Positions 1-8,776 of a DNA stretch of 64,000 nt are shown piece after piece. The DNA comes from Bartonella sp. 220B (GTDB lineage: Bacteria; Pseudomonadota; Alphaproteobacteria; Rhizobiales; Rhizobiaceae): the NCBI RefSeq assembly GCF_026930205.1, contig NZ_JANHOI010000006.1, positions 36,753 through 100,752 on the forward strand. Reading direction: 5' to 3'. Within the stretch, counting starts at the first letter, position 1. Every line of letters starts with the position of its first letter. Below the pieces are notes generated by a model. It was not told the origin of the DNA, did not search any database, and saw only the letters and a program-made list of their open reading frames with translations. Position numbers and translations under genes: made by a program.

Positions 1-359
1 AACGGCTTTATGAATTTGCGAAAGGGGCTAAAGCAGCAGGTTTTAAAATTTTGATTGCCGGCGCGGGCGGTGCAGCACATCTTCCTGGTATGTTAGCAGC
101 CCTCACACCTCTTCCCGTTTTTGGTGTCCCTGTGCATTCACAGGCTTTATCGGGTCAAGATTCCTTGCTTTCGATTGTGCAAATGCCCGCCGGCATCCCC
201 GTTGGCACATTAGCGATTGGCAAAGCCGGCGCGATTAATGCAGCGCTTTTAGCAGCAGCAGTGATGGCCGTTTACGATGATAAACTAGCACAACGGTTAG
301 AAGATTGGCGTCAACAACAAACAGCCAATGTTGCGCAAACTCCGGTCACTGAGGTTTAA
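1..359 (+). CDS. purE: PurE, N5-carboxyaminoimidazole ribonucleotide mutase (5' end missing)
   Basis: Purine synthesis enzyme that converts N5-CAIR to CAIR in the cytoplasm. The reading frame is open from the window edge, so the N-terminal part lies outside. The visible part has the PurE core: [13 protein letters not shown], a [16 protein letters not shown] segment and a [13 protein letters not shown] loop, all typical of the class I enzyme. The stop is followed one base later by the purK start, which fits the usual purEK operon. The family identification is secure; only the start is unseen. Confidence 0.95.
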   Translation, partial: RLYEFAKGAKAAGFKILIAGAGGAAHLPGMLAALTPLPVFGVPVHSQALSGQDSLLSIVQMPAGIPVGTLAIGKAGAINAALLAAAVMAVYDDKLAQRLEDWRQQQTANVAQTPVTEV

Positions 360-360
360 A

Positions 361-2187
361 ATGACAAAATCTTCTCGTACACCCGAAACACCTAGCGCAT
401 CCAGCACATCCACCACACCCAACGCATCTACCACACCCAACACACCCAACACACCCGCCGCATCCACCATACCCAACGCATCTACCACATCCAGCACACC
501 CGCCGCATCCACCATACCCAACACATCCACCACACCCAACGCATCTACCACACCCAACACATCCACCACACCCAACGCATCCGCCGCATCCACCACACCC
601 AACGCATCCGCCGCATCCACCATACCCAACACATCCACCACACCCAACACATCCACCACACCCAACACATCCACCACACCCAACGCATCTACCACATCCA
701 CCGCATCCGCCACATCCGCCGCATCCACCACATCCGCCGCATCCACCACATCCGCCGCATCCACCACATCCGGCACATCCAACACACCCAACGCATCTAC
801 CACATCCACCGCATCCGCCACATCCGCCGCATCCACCACATCCGCCGCATCCACCACATCCACCACACCCAACGCATCCGCCGCATCCACCACACCCAAC
901 ACATCCACCACACCCAACGCATCTACCACATCCACCGCATCTACCACATCCACCACACCCAACGCATCCGGCGCATCCACCACACCCAACGCATCCGGCA
1001 CATCCACCACAGCCAACACATCCGCCGCATCCGGCACATCTAGCTCCGACATATCCTCTTCATTCACTCCATTGCCTCCGAAAAGCGTCATTGGCATTAT
1101 AGGTGGAGGACAGTTAGCCCGCATGTTAGCCATAGCAGCAGCAGAATTAGGATTTCGAACGGTTGTTTTTTGTCCTGAAACGGATTGCCCAGCAGCACAA
1201 ACAGCCAATGAGCATATTGTTGCACCCTATGATGATAGTTCGGCATTAGATCATTTTATTTCTCTGTGTGATGTTGTGACCTATGAGTTTGAAAATCTTT
1301 CGCTGCAAACGATTCAGCACGTAGAGAGCGCCAAAAATGTTTATCCCTCTTCCAAGGCGTTGGAGATTACGCAAGATCGGCTTTTTGAGAAGCAATTTTT
1401 ACATGAGCAAAACATCCGCACAGCATCGTGGTATGCTGTAGATGACTTCGCTTCTCTGCAATCAGGGCTTTCTGCATTAAAGGGTCGAGGTCTTTTGAAG
1501 ACGCGCCGTTTTGGCTATGATGGGAAAAACCAGATAATGCTGAACCATCCAGATGAAAAAATCCTTGATAAGAGCTTCAAGGCTTTTAAAGAACATCCCT
1601 CGATTTTAGAAGAAATTGTTCCTTTTTTATCGGAAATTTCGGTCATCTCAGCACGCACAAAACAGGGAGAGCATATTTTTTATGATTGTCCTGAAAATCA
1701 GCACAAAAATGGCATCCTTCATAAATCCTTTGTTCCACCGCGGATTCCGCTTAACGTACAAAATGCTGCGCAAGAAATAAGTGTTACAGTGATGGATGCG
1801 TTGGATTATGTAGGTGTTCTTTGTATTGAGTTTTTTGTCCTGATAGATGGGGGTCTGTTAGTGAATGAATTGGCGCCTCGTGTTCATAACTCTGGTCATT
1901 GGACACAAAAAGCGTGCGTAACATCACAATTTGAACAGCATATCCGTGCTATTTGTGGACTTCCGCTAGGCAGCACTTACCGTCATAGTGATTGTCAAAT
2001 GACGAATCTTCTTGGCAACAATCTGCATGAGATCAAATATTTTCTTAAGCAAGAACACACATCACTGCATTTATATGGCAAAAGCTCTGTTCAACCGCTT
2101 CGGAAAATGGGGCATATTATTCAACTAACGGGACCAGCCAGCAAATCTTGTGAAACCAACAACCCGATCATGATACATGATACATGA
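361..2187 (+). CDS. purK: PurK, N5-carboxyaminoimidazole ribonucleotide synthase with a long repeat extension
   Basis: ATP-grasp enzyme that carboxylates AIR with ATP and bicarbonate, feeding PurE. The catalytic body starts near residue 240 (SVIGIIGGGQLARML) and continues with the ATP-grasp strand LLKTRRFGYDGKNQ, an EEIVPF segment and the hallmark NELAPRVHNSGHWT. In front of it lies an extension of about 235 residues made only of Ser, Thr, Ala, Pro, Asn and Gly, which PurK proteins normally lack. The ATG at 361 has a GAGG Shine-Dalgarno 8 bases upstream and sits right behind purE. The only in-frame start after the repeats is a TTG near 1072 with no ribosome site, so translation through the repeat is likely but not proven. 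The gene end carries three 8-bp ATGATACA-like repeats. Confidence 0.9.
   Translation: MTKSSRTPETPSASSTSTTPNASTTPNTPNTPAASTIPNASTTSSTPAASTIPNTSTTPNASTTPNTSTTPNASAASTTPNASAASTIPNTSTTPNTSTTPNTSTTPNASTTSTASATSAASTTSAASTTSAASTTSGTSNTPNASTTSTASATSAASTTSAASTTSTTPNASAASTTPNTSTTPNASTTSTASTTSTTPNASGASTTPNASGTSTTANTSAASGTSSSDISSSFTPLPPKSVIGIIGGGQLARMLAIAAAELGFRTVVFCPETDCPAAQTANEHIVAPYDDSSALDHFISLCDVVTYEFENLSLQTIQHVESAKNVYPSSKALEITQDRLFEKQFLHEQNIRTASWYAVDDFASLQSGLSALKGRGLLKTRRFGYDGKNQIMLNHPDEKILDKSFKAFKEHPSILEEIVPFLSEISVISARTKQGEHIFYDCPENQHKNGILHKSFVPPRIPLNVQNAAQEISVTVMDALDYVGVLCIEFFVLIDGGLLVNELAPRVHNSGHWTQKACVTSQFEQHIRAICGLPLGSTYRHSDCQMTNLLGNNLHEIKYFLKQEHTSLHLYGKSSVQPLRKMGHIIQLTGPASKSCETNNPIMIHDT
385..1050 (+). 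repeat. Coding minisatellite in the 5' part of purK
   Basis: Mosaic of 9-, 12- and 15-bp units such as ACATCCACC, ACACCCAAC, GCATCCGCC and GCATCTACC. All unit lengths are multiples of three, so changes in copy number keep the frame. Translated it is a Thr/Ser/Ala/Pro/Asn-rich, probably disordered tail. The complementary strand is also open over this stretch, which is a by-product of the repeat. Confidence 0.95.
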
Positions 2188-3999
2188 TACATGACAAGAG
2201 TGTCGCACTAAAAGGCTTTTATACAGAAGTCTTTTCTTCTTAAAGGACCAGAGCTCTATCGCTGTCTTAAGCTTAAGCGATAAAAATGCACAAATATTTT
2301 CTTTTCACAACAACTCTTGGTCTCTTACAGGTAAAACAGCGCTCCCCTCTTTTTCATTCCTTTAAGATATCTCTCATGCTCATGCCCTCCCATGCCAATT
2401 GCGGTGAATGCCTCCTATATTGCTTCTAGCACACTTTCTCATGATCTCACCATTATCCCTAGAGCATAATTTTTAATCATCTCATGCAAAGAGAGAGGCG
2501 CTCCGTCTCTCAAACGCTTTGTCTTCTTCCAAAAAACGATATTAATGCCACACTTTACACAGTTTTAACAAAGCCTTTTCTAGAATCAAATCCTCGGCCA
2601 AAGCCTCTTAGATTTTAACATCACAAAGTTAAAAACATCATGGATTTGTCATATGTTTCCCACATAATTTCAAAAACATAACATGAGAGCGAATATCATT
2701 GCCTTCACGAGCATCATTTAATGAAAAAACACTCGAAAGAGCAACAATACATCAAGTCTGACACTCTACTTCTCATGTTTATTATGAACTGGAAATCTTC
2801 TACAAGGCGTTAAGAAAAAAGAACGCAAAGCACCCATGTTAAAAAGCGCAGAGGCATTCTTGATAGATTCGCAAGATCCGCATCAACAGATAATTTATAT
2901 CCGCTACCAATGATTTCCCAAAACACCTACAACCATTCCAAAAGATATTTTCAAAATTTCTAACCATCCCGCAAGACAACAAACATATCACTCTCTCAGA
3001 GCAACACCATGTCTGGTTTATCGATTCTCAAAGAAATGCCAAACCAGGAAAAAACCACTTTGAAATGATGCCTCGCCCTTTAGCAAAGAATTATACAAAA
3101 CTATCAGAGCAAAAATGAGGCTTTTGATCACTGAACAGCGACACAACTTGGTCTGTCACGCATTTTCTAAAGCAAACGGAAAGGCAGCCCTTAGTCTCAA
3201 TTGCTCTCAGGCAAGCGACATTCCATGCATCTAGGTCCCCCACATGAGCAGCGCCCCCAAAATGCATAGACATTTTTTCACCCACCTACCCCCATCCTAC
3301 TTATACACCACTCTACTTGCCCACCACTCTACTTAGCCACCACCCCACTTATCCACCTTCCCACTTATCTACCTCCTCACTTATCCACCACCCCACTTAT
3401 CCACCTTCCCACTTATCTACCTCCTCACTTATTCACCACCCCACTTAGCCACTTAAGTGTCGTCGTTCCAGCAGCAATCAAACCTATAGAGTGTAAAATG
3501 TATAACTAGAGAATCTTTATCGTATTTGTTCTTCTCATTTTCCCTTTCGTTTAACGTGCCAGAGCAATACATAAGAGCAATACATACTTGACAAGGAGAA
3601 GCGTTTTTGTTAGAAGCGCCGTAGATTTTTTTGCAATTTTCACTTATTTGTTGTGTACATAAAGTGTGTGAAAACGTGTTTTTAGAGGTGCGTTTTTCTT
3701 TTGGTGTTACAGTAGAAAAGTGAAGAATGTTATAGTGTAATCATTATAGTGCAATCACAAGAATCTAACATAGCTGAGAAGCTGACATCGTATTGCCAAA
3801 AGGCTGGTGTTATATTGCCAAGAAGGTGATGTCACATGGGATGACAATAGGGTGGTTTTGTGTTGGCGATTATTTGGGAGAGCTTTCTCAATAAAGCATT
3901 GCCAAATAAAATGTTATAAAGTGTTAGAACAGTGATTTTTATGTTATGGCGTTTATATGTTGATGACATTTATGTGTAGAGAGAGAGACGGTGAGTATA
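2188..3999. other. Long gene-poor interval between purK and rpmJ
   Basis: No intact gene was found in these 1.8 kb. Minus-strand frames around 2330-2520 contain short protein-like pieces (for example FTAIGMGGHEHERYLKGMKK and RRLRDGAPLSLHEMIKN) broken by stops, which suggests a decayed gene. About 3290-3453 is a run of imperfect CCACTTATCCAC-type units. A short minus frame at 3091-3285 has no convincing ribosome site. The last 400 bp are AT-rich and presumably carry the rpmJ promoter. Confidence 0.7.
3290..3453. repeat. Imperfect tandem repeat, CCACTTATCCAC-like units
   Basis: About fourteen degenerate 11-13 bp units built from CCACC and CCACTTAT/CTTAG blocks. The segment is non-coding on both strands and similar in style to the other minisatellites of the window. 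Confidence 0.75.
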
Positions 4000-4125
4000 A
4001 TGAAAATTAAGAATTCGCTTAAAGCATTGAAAGAGCGTCACCGTAACAATCGTTTGGTGCGTCGTAAAGGTCGTGTTTATATTCTCAATAAGACGAACCC
4101 TCGTTTTAGAGCGCGTCAAGGTTAA
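4000..4125 (+). CDS. rpmJ: 50S ribosomal protein L36
   Basis: 41-residue ribosomal protein starting [17 protein letters not shown] and ending [13 protein letters not shown], the alphaproteobacterial long form of L36 with the C-terminal extension. It is rich in Lys and Arg as expected. The start follows a purine-rich GAGAGAGACGGTG leader. The gene stands alone and is followed by two hairpins; the second has a T run and probably ends the transcript. Confidence 0.96.
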   Translation: MKIKNSLKALKERHRNNRLVRRKGRVYILNKTNPRFRARQG

Positions 4126-4150
4126 AGATTTTCGGTTTAGGGATTTTTGT

Positions 4151-4168
4151 GCCTGCTGTTTTGCAGGC
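4151..4168 (+). terminator. Short hairpin after rpmJ
   Basis: GCCTGC, a six-base loop and GCAGGC, 25 bases after the rpmJ stop. There is no adjoining T run, so it may stabilise the mRNA end and not terminate by itself. Confidence 0.5.
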
Positions 4169-4228
4169 ATAAAGGTTTCTTGTCTCAGAAAGCTTTTTTT
4201 GAGCATTTATTTTTGGATTAAAAATCCA

Positions 4229-5047
4229 ATGTTTGGTATTTTTAGAGCAACTTTCTCTGTGTGTGGTATTTTTTTTAAAGCTCTGCAATTGCGGAGCTTT
4301 TGTTTTTTCCAGCGTTGTTTTTTGTTTTCTTTTGCGTGTTTTCTGTTCTCTTTTTTCAACAGTTTTTGTTTTATTTCTGTTGGATATGGGCAAAGCCCTC
4401 CTTCTCTTCCTGAAGATCGTCTCTCTCCACAATTGCTTTTGCCGCTCGATGAATTGATCCCCAGCCAACCTCCATCGGCCCCTGTAAATTCTGATTCGTC
4501 AGCAACGATTTTAGAAGATTCTGATTTAAACGCCTCTTCCCAGAGCGACAGAGCGAAGCAGCGCAAAGAGGCAGAAATTTTACGTTTATTGAAAGAATTG
4601 AAATTTTGTGCGAATGTTCATGAAGCAAAAAAGATAAGCCAACAACTTCAACATTTATGGACACAATCGGGCAGTGAGACGATTGATCTTTTGATGTCAT
4701 GGGCTGAAAATGCCATCAATACGGACAATTATGGTCTTGCCCTTGATTACATTGATAATGCTCTTGCACTTGAACCTCATTATGCAGAAGCTTGGGTAAG
4801 ACGTGCATGGATACACATTCAACTGAGTGATTTTAAACTTGCCATGTTCGACCTTCACCATGCTCTCACGCTTGAGCCCCGCAATTATCTTGCCTTTTTT
4901 GAACTTGGGATAACCATGGAAGCGACACAACGTCCACAGCTTGCTCTTAAAGCGTATCAACAAGCGCTTGAATATTATCCACAAATGCAAAAGCTTCAAA
5001 AGCGTCTTGAAGATCTTTTAGAGAAACAGTCGCCACAAGCCCTTTAA
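4229..5047 (+). CDS. Tetratricopeptide-repeat protein, probably exported
   Basis: Protein with a Phe/Cys-rich hydrophobic N-terminus ending near SVGYGQ (signal peptide-like), a low-complexity Pro/Ser linker, then a conserved SGSETIDLLMSWAENAI block and TPR units around YGLALDYIDNALALEPHYAEAW and FKLAMFDLHHALTLEP. Rhizobiales genomes often carry a TPR protein of this type beside rpmJ. The start is unsure: ATG 4229 places a strong terminator hairpin inside the gene, while a TTG at 4322 lies past it but lacks a clear ribosome site. TPR units bind other proteins; no partner can be named. The 3' end has been duplicated immediately downstream. Confidence 0.75.
   Translation: MFGIFRATFSVCGIFFKALQLRSFCFFQRCFLFSFACFLFSFFNSFCFISVGYGQSPPSLPEDRLSPQLLLPLDELIPSQPPSAPVNSDSSATILEDSDLNASSQSDRAKQRKEAEILRLLKELKFCANVHEAKKISQQLQHLWTQSGSETIDLLMSWAENAINTDNYGLALDYIDNALALEPHYAEAWVRRAWIHIQLSDFKLAMFDLHHALTLEPRNYLAFFELGITMEATQRPQLALKAYQQALEYYPQMQKLQKRLEDLLEKQSPQAL
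4277..4308 (+). terminator. Intrinsic terminator downstream of rpmJ
   Basis: Stem AAAGCTC with GAGCTTT, inner GC/GC pairs around AATT, followed by TGTTTTTT. It falls inside the N-terminal region proposed for the next reading frame. Either that gene starts further downstream or the hairpin lies in its coding sequence. Confidence 0.75.
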
Positions 5048-5171
5048 ACTTGCCATGATCGACCTTCACCATGCTCTCACGCTTGAGCCCCGCAATGATG
5101 TTGCCTTTTTTGCACTTGGCGTGAGCATGGAAGCAACCAAACCGCCACAACTTGCTCTTAAAATATTGAAA
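5041..5171 (+). pseudogene. Duplicated 3' fragment of the TPR gene
   Basis: This segment repeats about 130 bp of the preceding gene (4836-4966) with some 90% identity, including the codons for KLAMIDLHHALTLEPRN and the following helix. It has no start of its own, and the frame runs into unrelated sequence after about 45 codons. It is best read as a tandem duplication remnant. Confidence 0.85.
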
Positions 5172-5404
5172 TGCCCTTGCATTTTCCCCCACCCATGGCA
5201 AAGCCCAAGGACAATGTGTATAACTTCACAGAGCACCGCGTTAAACTTACCAATCATGCTCTCACATGCAAGCTATGCGCGCCAAACACTCTTTAAAAAT
5301 TGAGAAATACCCGTAGAGAGATTACAGCAAAGATCATTCCTCAAAAAATAAGATAAAAATGAGAGTTTCCATTTTATCTCTAGCTGAAAATCACAAACTG
5401 CTTT

Positions 5405-5575
5405 ATAGTGAGGGAGGGTGTTCTGCGCTTCTCGACAGGAAATAACGTATTCCTGAGACCTTAGTGATCTCCAAGGGAGCTGTCCCTGATAAGGCCCGTG
5501 GGCTTTTTCATATGGCGCCCACCTATTAATTTAGGTTCCCGGGGTCAACTTTTTCCATCGGCTGTTGTGGATCAC
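5405..5575 (+). ncRNA. ssrS: 6S RNA candidate
   Basis: 6S RNA binds the housekeeping RNA polymerase holoenzyme and in proteobacteria is usually encoded just upstream of the 5-FTHF cyclo-ligase gene, as here. The sequence has a 6S-like layout: a central CCTGAGACC...GGGAGCTGTCCC side, an apical hairpin GTGGGC/GCCCAC with its loop near 5510, and a returning strand GGTTCCCGGGGTCAAC. No reading frame fits. Ends are estimates; the outer closing stem was not resolved by eye. Confidence 0.72.
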
Positions 5576-5732
5576 CTTTGTTTTGCGGTGTCATGAAGCA
5601 AATTGCACGAATATTTTTCAAGAAATGATATTTTTCAAGAGATTTATGAGAAACTTTAAAAATTGAGGGGACCTTTATTTTGTTGCAACAACACACGATA
5701 CGAGGGGGAAATGAGGGATTTGCGAAACAGAA

Positions 5733-5792
5733 ATGGACAAAAGACCATCTCCTTCACGGGCTCGTGCACAGCTGCGCAAAATTGGCTTATAG
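5733..5792 (+). pseudogene. Truncated copy of the cyclo-ligase N-terminus
   Basis: A short frame MDKRPSPSRARAQLRKIGL ends at a TAG exactly where the downstream gene continues (its own N-terminus contains DRAQLRKIGLSNRD). It looks like a diverged duplicate of the 5' end of the cyclo-ligase gene, or the original 5' end displaced by a duplication. Located between the 6S RNA candidate and the intact gene. Confidence 0.6.
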
Positions 5793-5917
5793 CAAGATAC
5801 TACTTTTTTGTCATAAGAGCGCACTATCTGTTTGTAGCATACCTGTTCACATTTGTAACAAGAGACACTCTTCAGTAACACATCCAATGATGAATGAACG
5901 ATAGGATTGAGAAGACA

Positions 5918-6514
5918 ATGGGCACCAAAAACCTTGCTTCACCGGATCGCGCACAACTCCGTAAAATTGGCTTATCGAATCGTGATGCCCTTACCGAACA
6001 GACGCGCGCTGTTTTTTCACAGCACGCTTGTTCACACGCGATTCAATATCTTGAAGCAAAGGGGGAAGATTTTTCGCGTATGATTCTCGCGGGCTATTGG
6101 CCAATTAAATCGGAAATTGATCCTCGTCCTTTATTGGATGCCATAGCCTTACGCGGTGGACGTTTAGCCTTACCGGTTGTGCTTGATTCCACCACCATGG
6201 TTTTTCGTGCCTTTTCACAAAGCACAGTGTTAGAGCCGATGCGCTTTGGCACCTTTGGTCCTCGTGCAGATAATGCCGTTGTTGTACCCAATATTATTCT
6301 TGTTCCACTTTCCGCGTTTGACACACACTGTCATCGTCTTGGTTATGGAGGTGGATATTATGATCGTGCGGTTGAAGCTCTTGAAAAACAAGGACATAAG
6401 ATCACCTTATTAGGTGTGGGTTTTTCGTGTCAAGAAGTTGAATCCATTCCTCATGCAAAACATGATCTTGTTATGCAAGGAATTTTTACAGAAAAGGGTT
6501 TCTTAAAGCGTTAA
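5918..6514 (+). CDS. 5-formyltetrahydrofolate cyclo-ligase
   Basis: Converts 5-formyl-THF to 5,10-methenyl-THF with ATP. Family features are the N-terminal RAQLRKIGLSNRDAL, the central GYWPIKSEIDPRPLL, and the C-terminal HRLGYGGGYYDR motif that forms the ATP/substrate site. The length of about 198 residues is normal. The ATG at 5918 has GAGAAG at good spacing; an upstream in-frame ATG at 5894 has none. It follows the 6S RNA candidate and is four bases from the next gene, so the two genes are probably cotranscribed. Confidence 0.93.
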   Translation: MGTKNLASPDRAQLRKIGLSNRDALTEQTRAVFSQHACSHAIQYLEAKGEDFSRMILAGYWPIKSEIDPRPLLDAIALRGGRLALPVVLDSTTMVFRAFSQSTVLEPMRFGTFGPRADNAVVVPNIILVPLSAFDTHCHRLGYGGGYYDRAVEALEKQGHKITLLGVGFSCQEVESIPHAKHDLVMQGIFTEKGFLKR

Positions 6515-6517
6515 AGT

Positions 6518-7369
6518 ATGATTAAAACGCCTATGCGTTTTTTATTTTTAGGTGACATTGTTGGAATGACAGGTTGTAATGCTGTTTTTGAACAGCTTCC
6601 GCAACTGATAAAGAAATGGCAACTTGATTTTGTCGTGGTAAATGCTGAAAATGCTTCTCACGGTTTTGGCATCACGCAAGAGACTTATCAAGATCTCTTA
6701 ATGGCAGGAGTTGACGTTGTAACGACGGGCAATCACGCTTTTTCGTGTAAAGAAACATTACATTATGCGCATGAGAGTGATCGTTTTTTACGTCCTGCTA
6801 ATTTTGCGCCAAGCAATTTTACGAAGGGGACTCCCGGCAAGGGTTCTGGTATTTTTACAGCCAAGAATGGTGCACGTGTGCTTGTTGCGAATCTTTTAGG
6901 GAATGCTTTTATGCCGTGCAAGGTAACAGATCCCTTTGAAATGGCTGAAAAGATTGTCTGTGCGTGCTCTTTGATGGAGCAAGCGGATGCGATTATTTTT
7001 GACTTTCACGCGGAAACGACGAGCGAGAAACAATGTCTTGCACATTTTCTTGATGGTCGTGTCAGTGTTATTGTTGGAACGCATACGCATATTCCCACAG
7101 CTGATGCGCAAATTTTAGAAGGCGGCAGTGCGTATTTAACGGATGCAGGGATGTGTGGAGATTATAATTCGTCCCTTGGCATGGATAAAGAAGAGCCTTT
7201 GCATCGTTTTCTTTATAAGAAGAAGCAAGGGCGTTATGAACCAGCCAAAGGACCAGCGACACTTTGTGGTTTAGCGGTTGAAATTTCAGACCGCACAGGA
7301 TTAGCGGACAAGGTTTCGGCTGTACGGATTGGTCCTCATTTAAAGCCAGAGAGTCCAGATTTTTGGTAA
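6518..7369 (+). CDS. YmdB-type metallophosphoesterase (TIGR00282 family)
   Basis: Calcineurin-like phosphoesterase; Bacillus YmdB hydrolyses 2',3'-cyclic nucleotides. Metal-binding blocks are all present: FLGDIVG near residue 10, VVNAENASHG near 42, TTGNHAF near 71, DFHAETTSEK near 155 and GTHTHIPTAD near 183. The length (283 residues) is typical. A second possible start is the ATG at 6533, just before the first motif. It follows the cyclo-ligase gene closely, a common arrangement in Rhizobiales, and ends at a terminator. Confidence 0.92.
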   Translation: MIKTPMRFLFLGDIVGMTGCNAVFEQLPQLIKKWQLDFVVVNAENASHGFGITQETYQDLLMAGVDVVTTGNHAFSCKETLHYAHESDRFLRPANFAPSNFTKGTPGKGSGIFTAKNGARVLVANLLGNAFMPCKVTDPFEMAEKIVCACSLMEQADAIIFDFHAETTSEKQCLAHFLDGRVSVIVGTHTHIPTADAQILEGGSAYLTDAGMCGDYNSSLGMDKEEPLHRFLYKKKQGRYEPAKGPATLCGLAVEISDRTGLADKVSAVRIGPHLKPESPDFW

Positions 7370-7396
7370 CATCTTTTGTAGACTTGTTGATGAGGC

Positions 7397-7420
7397 GCTG
7401 CTTTTGAAAAGCGGCTTTTT
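7397..7420 (+). terminator. Intrinsic terminator after the phosphoesterase gene
   Basis: Arms GCTGCTTTT and AAAAGCGGC around a tight turn, followed by five T residues. It lies 28 bases after the stop codon. Confidence 0.8.
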
Positions 7421-7844
7421 CAAACCGCGCCAATTTTCAAACCACGCCAAGAAGCTTTCCTTACCCGAACATTTGCCTCACACCAATGAAACGAATGCGC
7501 ACAAAGTGGTAACAAGATTGGCACCAACAGCAAATCACCCGGCAGCAAATCACCCGGCAGCAAATCACCGCCGGCAACAAAAAACAGCCTCACTTGCAAA
7601 ACAAGACAATGTTTTGTGGAATTCTCGTGAATGATAAAATTTTCTATGATTTTTAAAATGGGGGATTTTTAAAATGGAGAGAAGGAGGCTATATTAGGAT
7701 ATTTCTGCGGGGAAACATAACAACCCCTTCCCTAAGCGTCCGTATATATGAAAATTTACGATTGTGCAAGAGAATTTTTAAAATTTTTTAGTGTCCTGAG
7801 AAATGAGCCACAAAATTGCCTTTTGTTTTTGAGGTTTGAGCTCT
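7421..7844. other. Intergenic region with three NHPAA-like repeats
   Basis: No supported gene. Near 7530-7566 there are three copies of a 15-bp unit, CAAATCACCCGGCAG, that resembles the Asn-His-Pro coding repeat inside the primase-helicase gene at 16.1-16.5 kb. The remainder is AT-rich. Confidence 0.6.
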
Positions 7845-8150
7845 CTAAAAATTTTTCAGGAGCAGATATTCCTTTTTGCTAGAGATTGTTTCATCACCAT
7901 AATATGAGGCATTTTCTTTTGTTGAGATATCGGTATAAAAAAAGAGAATGGAGACATCGAGGATATCGGCAACTTCTTGCAAGCGTCCAGCACCTATACG
8001 ATTTAGTCCTTTTTCATATTTTTGGATTTGCTGGAAGGTTATCCCTAACTGATGTCCTAATTGTTTTTGAGACATTCCCAACATTTCTCTTCTGAAGCGA
8101 ATTTTTCTACCGATAGAAATATCATTGGCATGCGATTTAATGGATTTCAC
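7845..8150 (-). CDS. XRE-family HTH regulator (Trp-like)
   Basis: 101-residue protein with a Cro/CI-type helix-turn-helix: IGRKIRFRREMLGMSQKQLGHQLGITFQQIQKYEKG, residues 12-48, followed by an AGRLQEVADILDVSILFFY helix pair. It starts with GTG preceded by GGGGGGAG eight bases upstream. The leader is a structured, duplicated RNA-like region. The layout matches what I recall of the Bartonella trp genes, each preceded by a Brt regulatory RNA and linked in B. henselae to adhesin (badA) control. The HTH call is firm; the Trp assignment is by context. Confidence 0.88.
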   Translation of the reverse strand: MKSIKSHANDISIGRKIRFRREMLGMSQKQLGHQLGITFQQIQKYEKGLNRIGAGRLQEVADILDVSILFFYTDISTKENASYYGDETISSKKEYLLLKNF

Positions 8151-8171
8151 TGGTTAACTCCCCCCACCGGT

Positions 8172-8371
8172 TGCGAGCGCCCTCGCATTGGTATTCCGGG
8201 AGTTAAAAGTACTGAATCCGAGTCAGCTTTTTGCTTTTAGTGTTTATCACACCTGGACATAGCAAAAACTCCCGGAATCCCGGGACACCTACAGAGTAGG
8301 CACATTTTCATGCTCGGACTTTCGGGCTTTTAATCCCCTATTGATCGTTGCGTAGACGACCAAACTCACAA
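8172..8371 (-). ncRNA. Brt-like leader RNA, copy A
   Basis: About 200 bases between a good promoter and the HTH start codon. On the minus strand it holds a 12-bp stem AACTCCCGGAAT/ATTCCGGGAGTT-type pair (arms 8193-8204 and 8267-8278) and a second small hairpin TGCGAG-loop-CTCGCA at 8172-8187 just before the ribosome site. No reading frame is apparent. Genus-specific Brt RNAs of about this size placed in tandem with HTH genes are described for Bartonella; identity with that family is inferred from layout. The 3' end is an estimate. Confidence 0.65.
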
Positions 8372-8377
8372 GGTTTA

Positions 8378-8406
8378 TTCATAAGGCAATTTCAAAAGAT
8401 TGGCAA
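8378..8406 (-). promoter_or_regulatory. Promoter of leader RNA copy A
   Basis: Minus-strand TTGCCA (-35) and TATGAA (-10) separated by exactly 17 bases. Both elements and the spacing are conserved in copy B at 8748-8776. The expected transcript start is near 8371. Confidence 0.7.
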
Positions 8407-8420
8407 TAAAAATGAAATAT

Positions 8421-8504
8421 TTAAGACATTTCCCATACTTCTCTTCTGAAGCGAATTTTTCTACCGATAGAAATATCATTGGCATGCGATTTAATGGATT
8501 TCAC
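8421..8504 (-). pseudogene. Truncated duplicate of the HTH gene
   Basis: The GTG start, ribosome site and first 22 codons of the neighbouring HTH gene are repeated here, after which the frame ends as EVWEMS and a TAA. The peptide would have 27 residues and no complete HTH. It lies behind leader copy B, so it arose when the whole leader plus gene start was duplicated. Confidence 0.85.
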
Positions 8505-8524
8505 TGGTCAGTCCCCCCACCGGT

Positions 8525-8741
8525 TGCGAGCGCCCTCGCATTGGTATTCCGGGAGTTAAAAGCACTGACCTCGAATCAGCTTTTTGCTTTTAGTGTTTAT
8601 CACACCTGGACATAGCAAAAACTCCCGGAATCTGAGGAAGAGTTATCTGAGGAAAATTTACAGAATAAGCGCATTCTCATGTGAAAATTGAAAGCTGTAG
8701 TTCCCCCTCTTAATCGCTTACGTAGACGACCAAACTCACAA
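8525..8741 (-). ncRNA. Brt-like leader RNA, copy B
   Basis: Second copy of the leader, offset by 353 bp from copy A. The long stem (arms 8546-8557 and 8620-8631) and the small hairpin (8525-8540) are unchanged, although the bases between promoter and stem differ in several places. Retention of promoter and both stems next to a broken HTH copy suggests that the RNA is what is being kept. Confidence 0.62.
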
Positions 8742-8747
8742 GGTTTA

Positions 8748-8776
8748 TTCATAAGGAAATTTTGAAAAATTGGCAA
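8748..8776 (-). promoter_or_regulatory. Promoter of leader RNA copy B
   Basis: TTGCCA and TATGAA on the minus strand with a 17-base spacer, matching the copy A promoter. The upstream flank on this side is AT-rich. Confidence 0.7.

Noticed and set aside
297..1208. Minus-strand open frame rich in GVVDALGVVD
   Set aside because: It is the complement of the purK repeat, has no ribosome site, and only reflects the unit composition.
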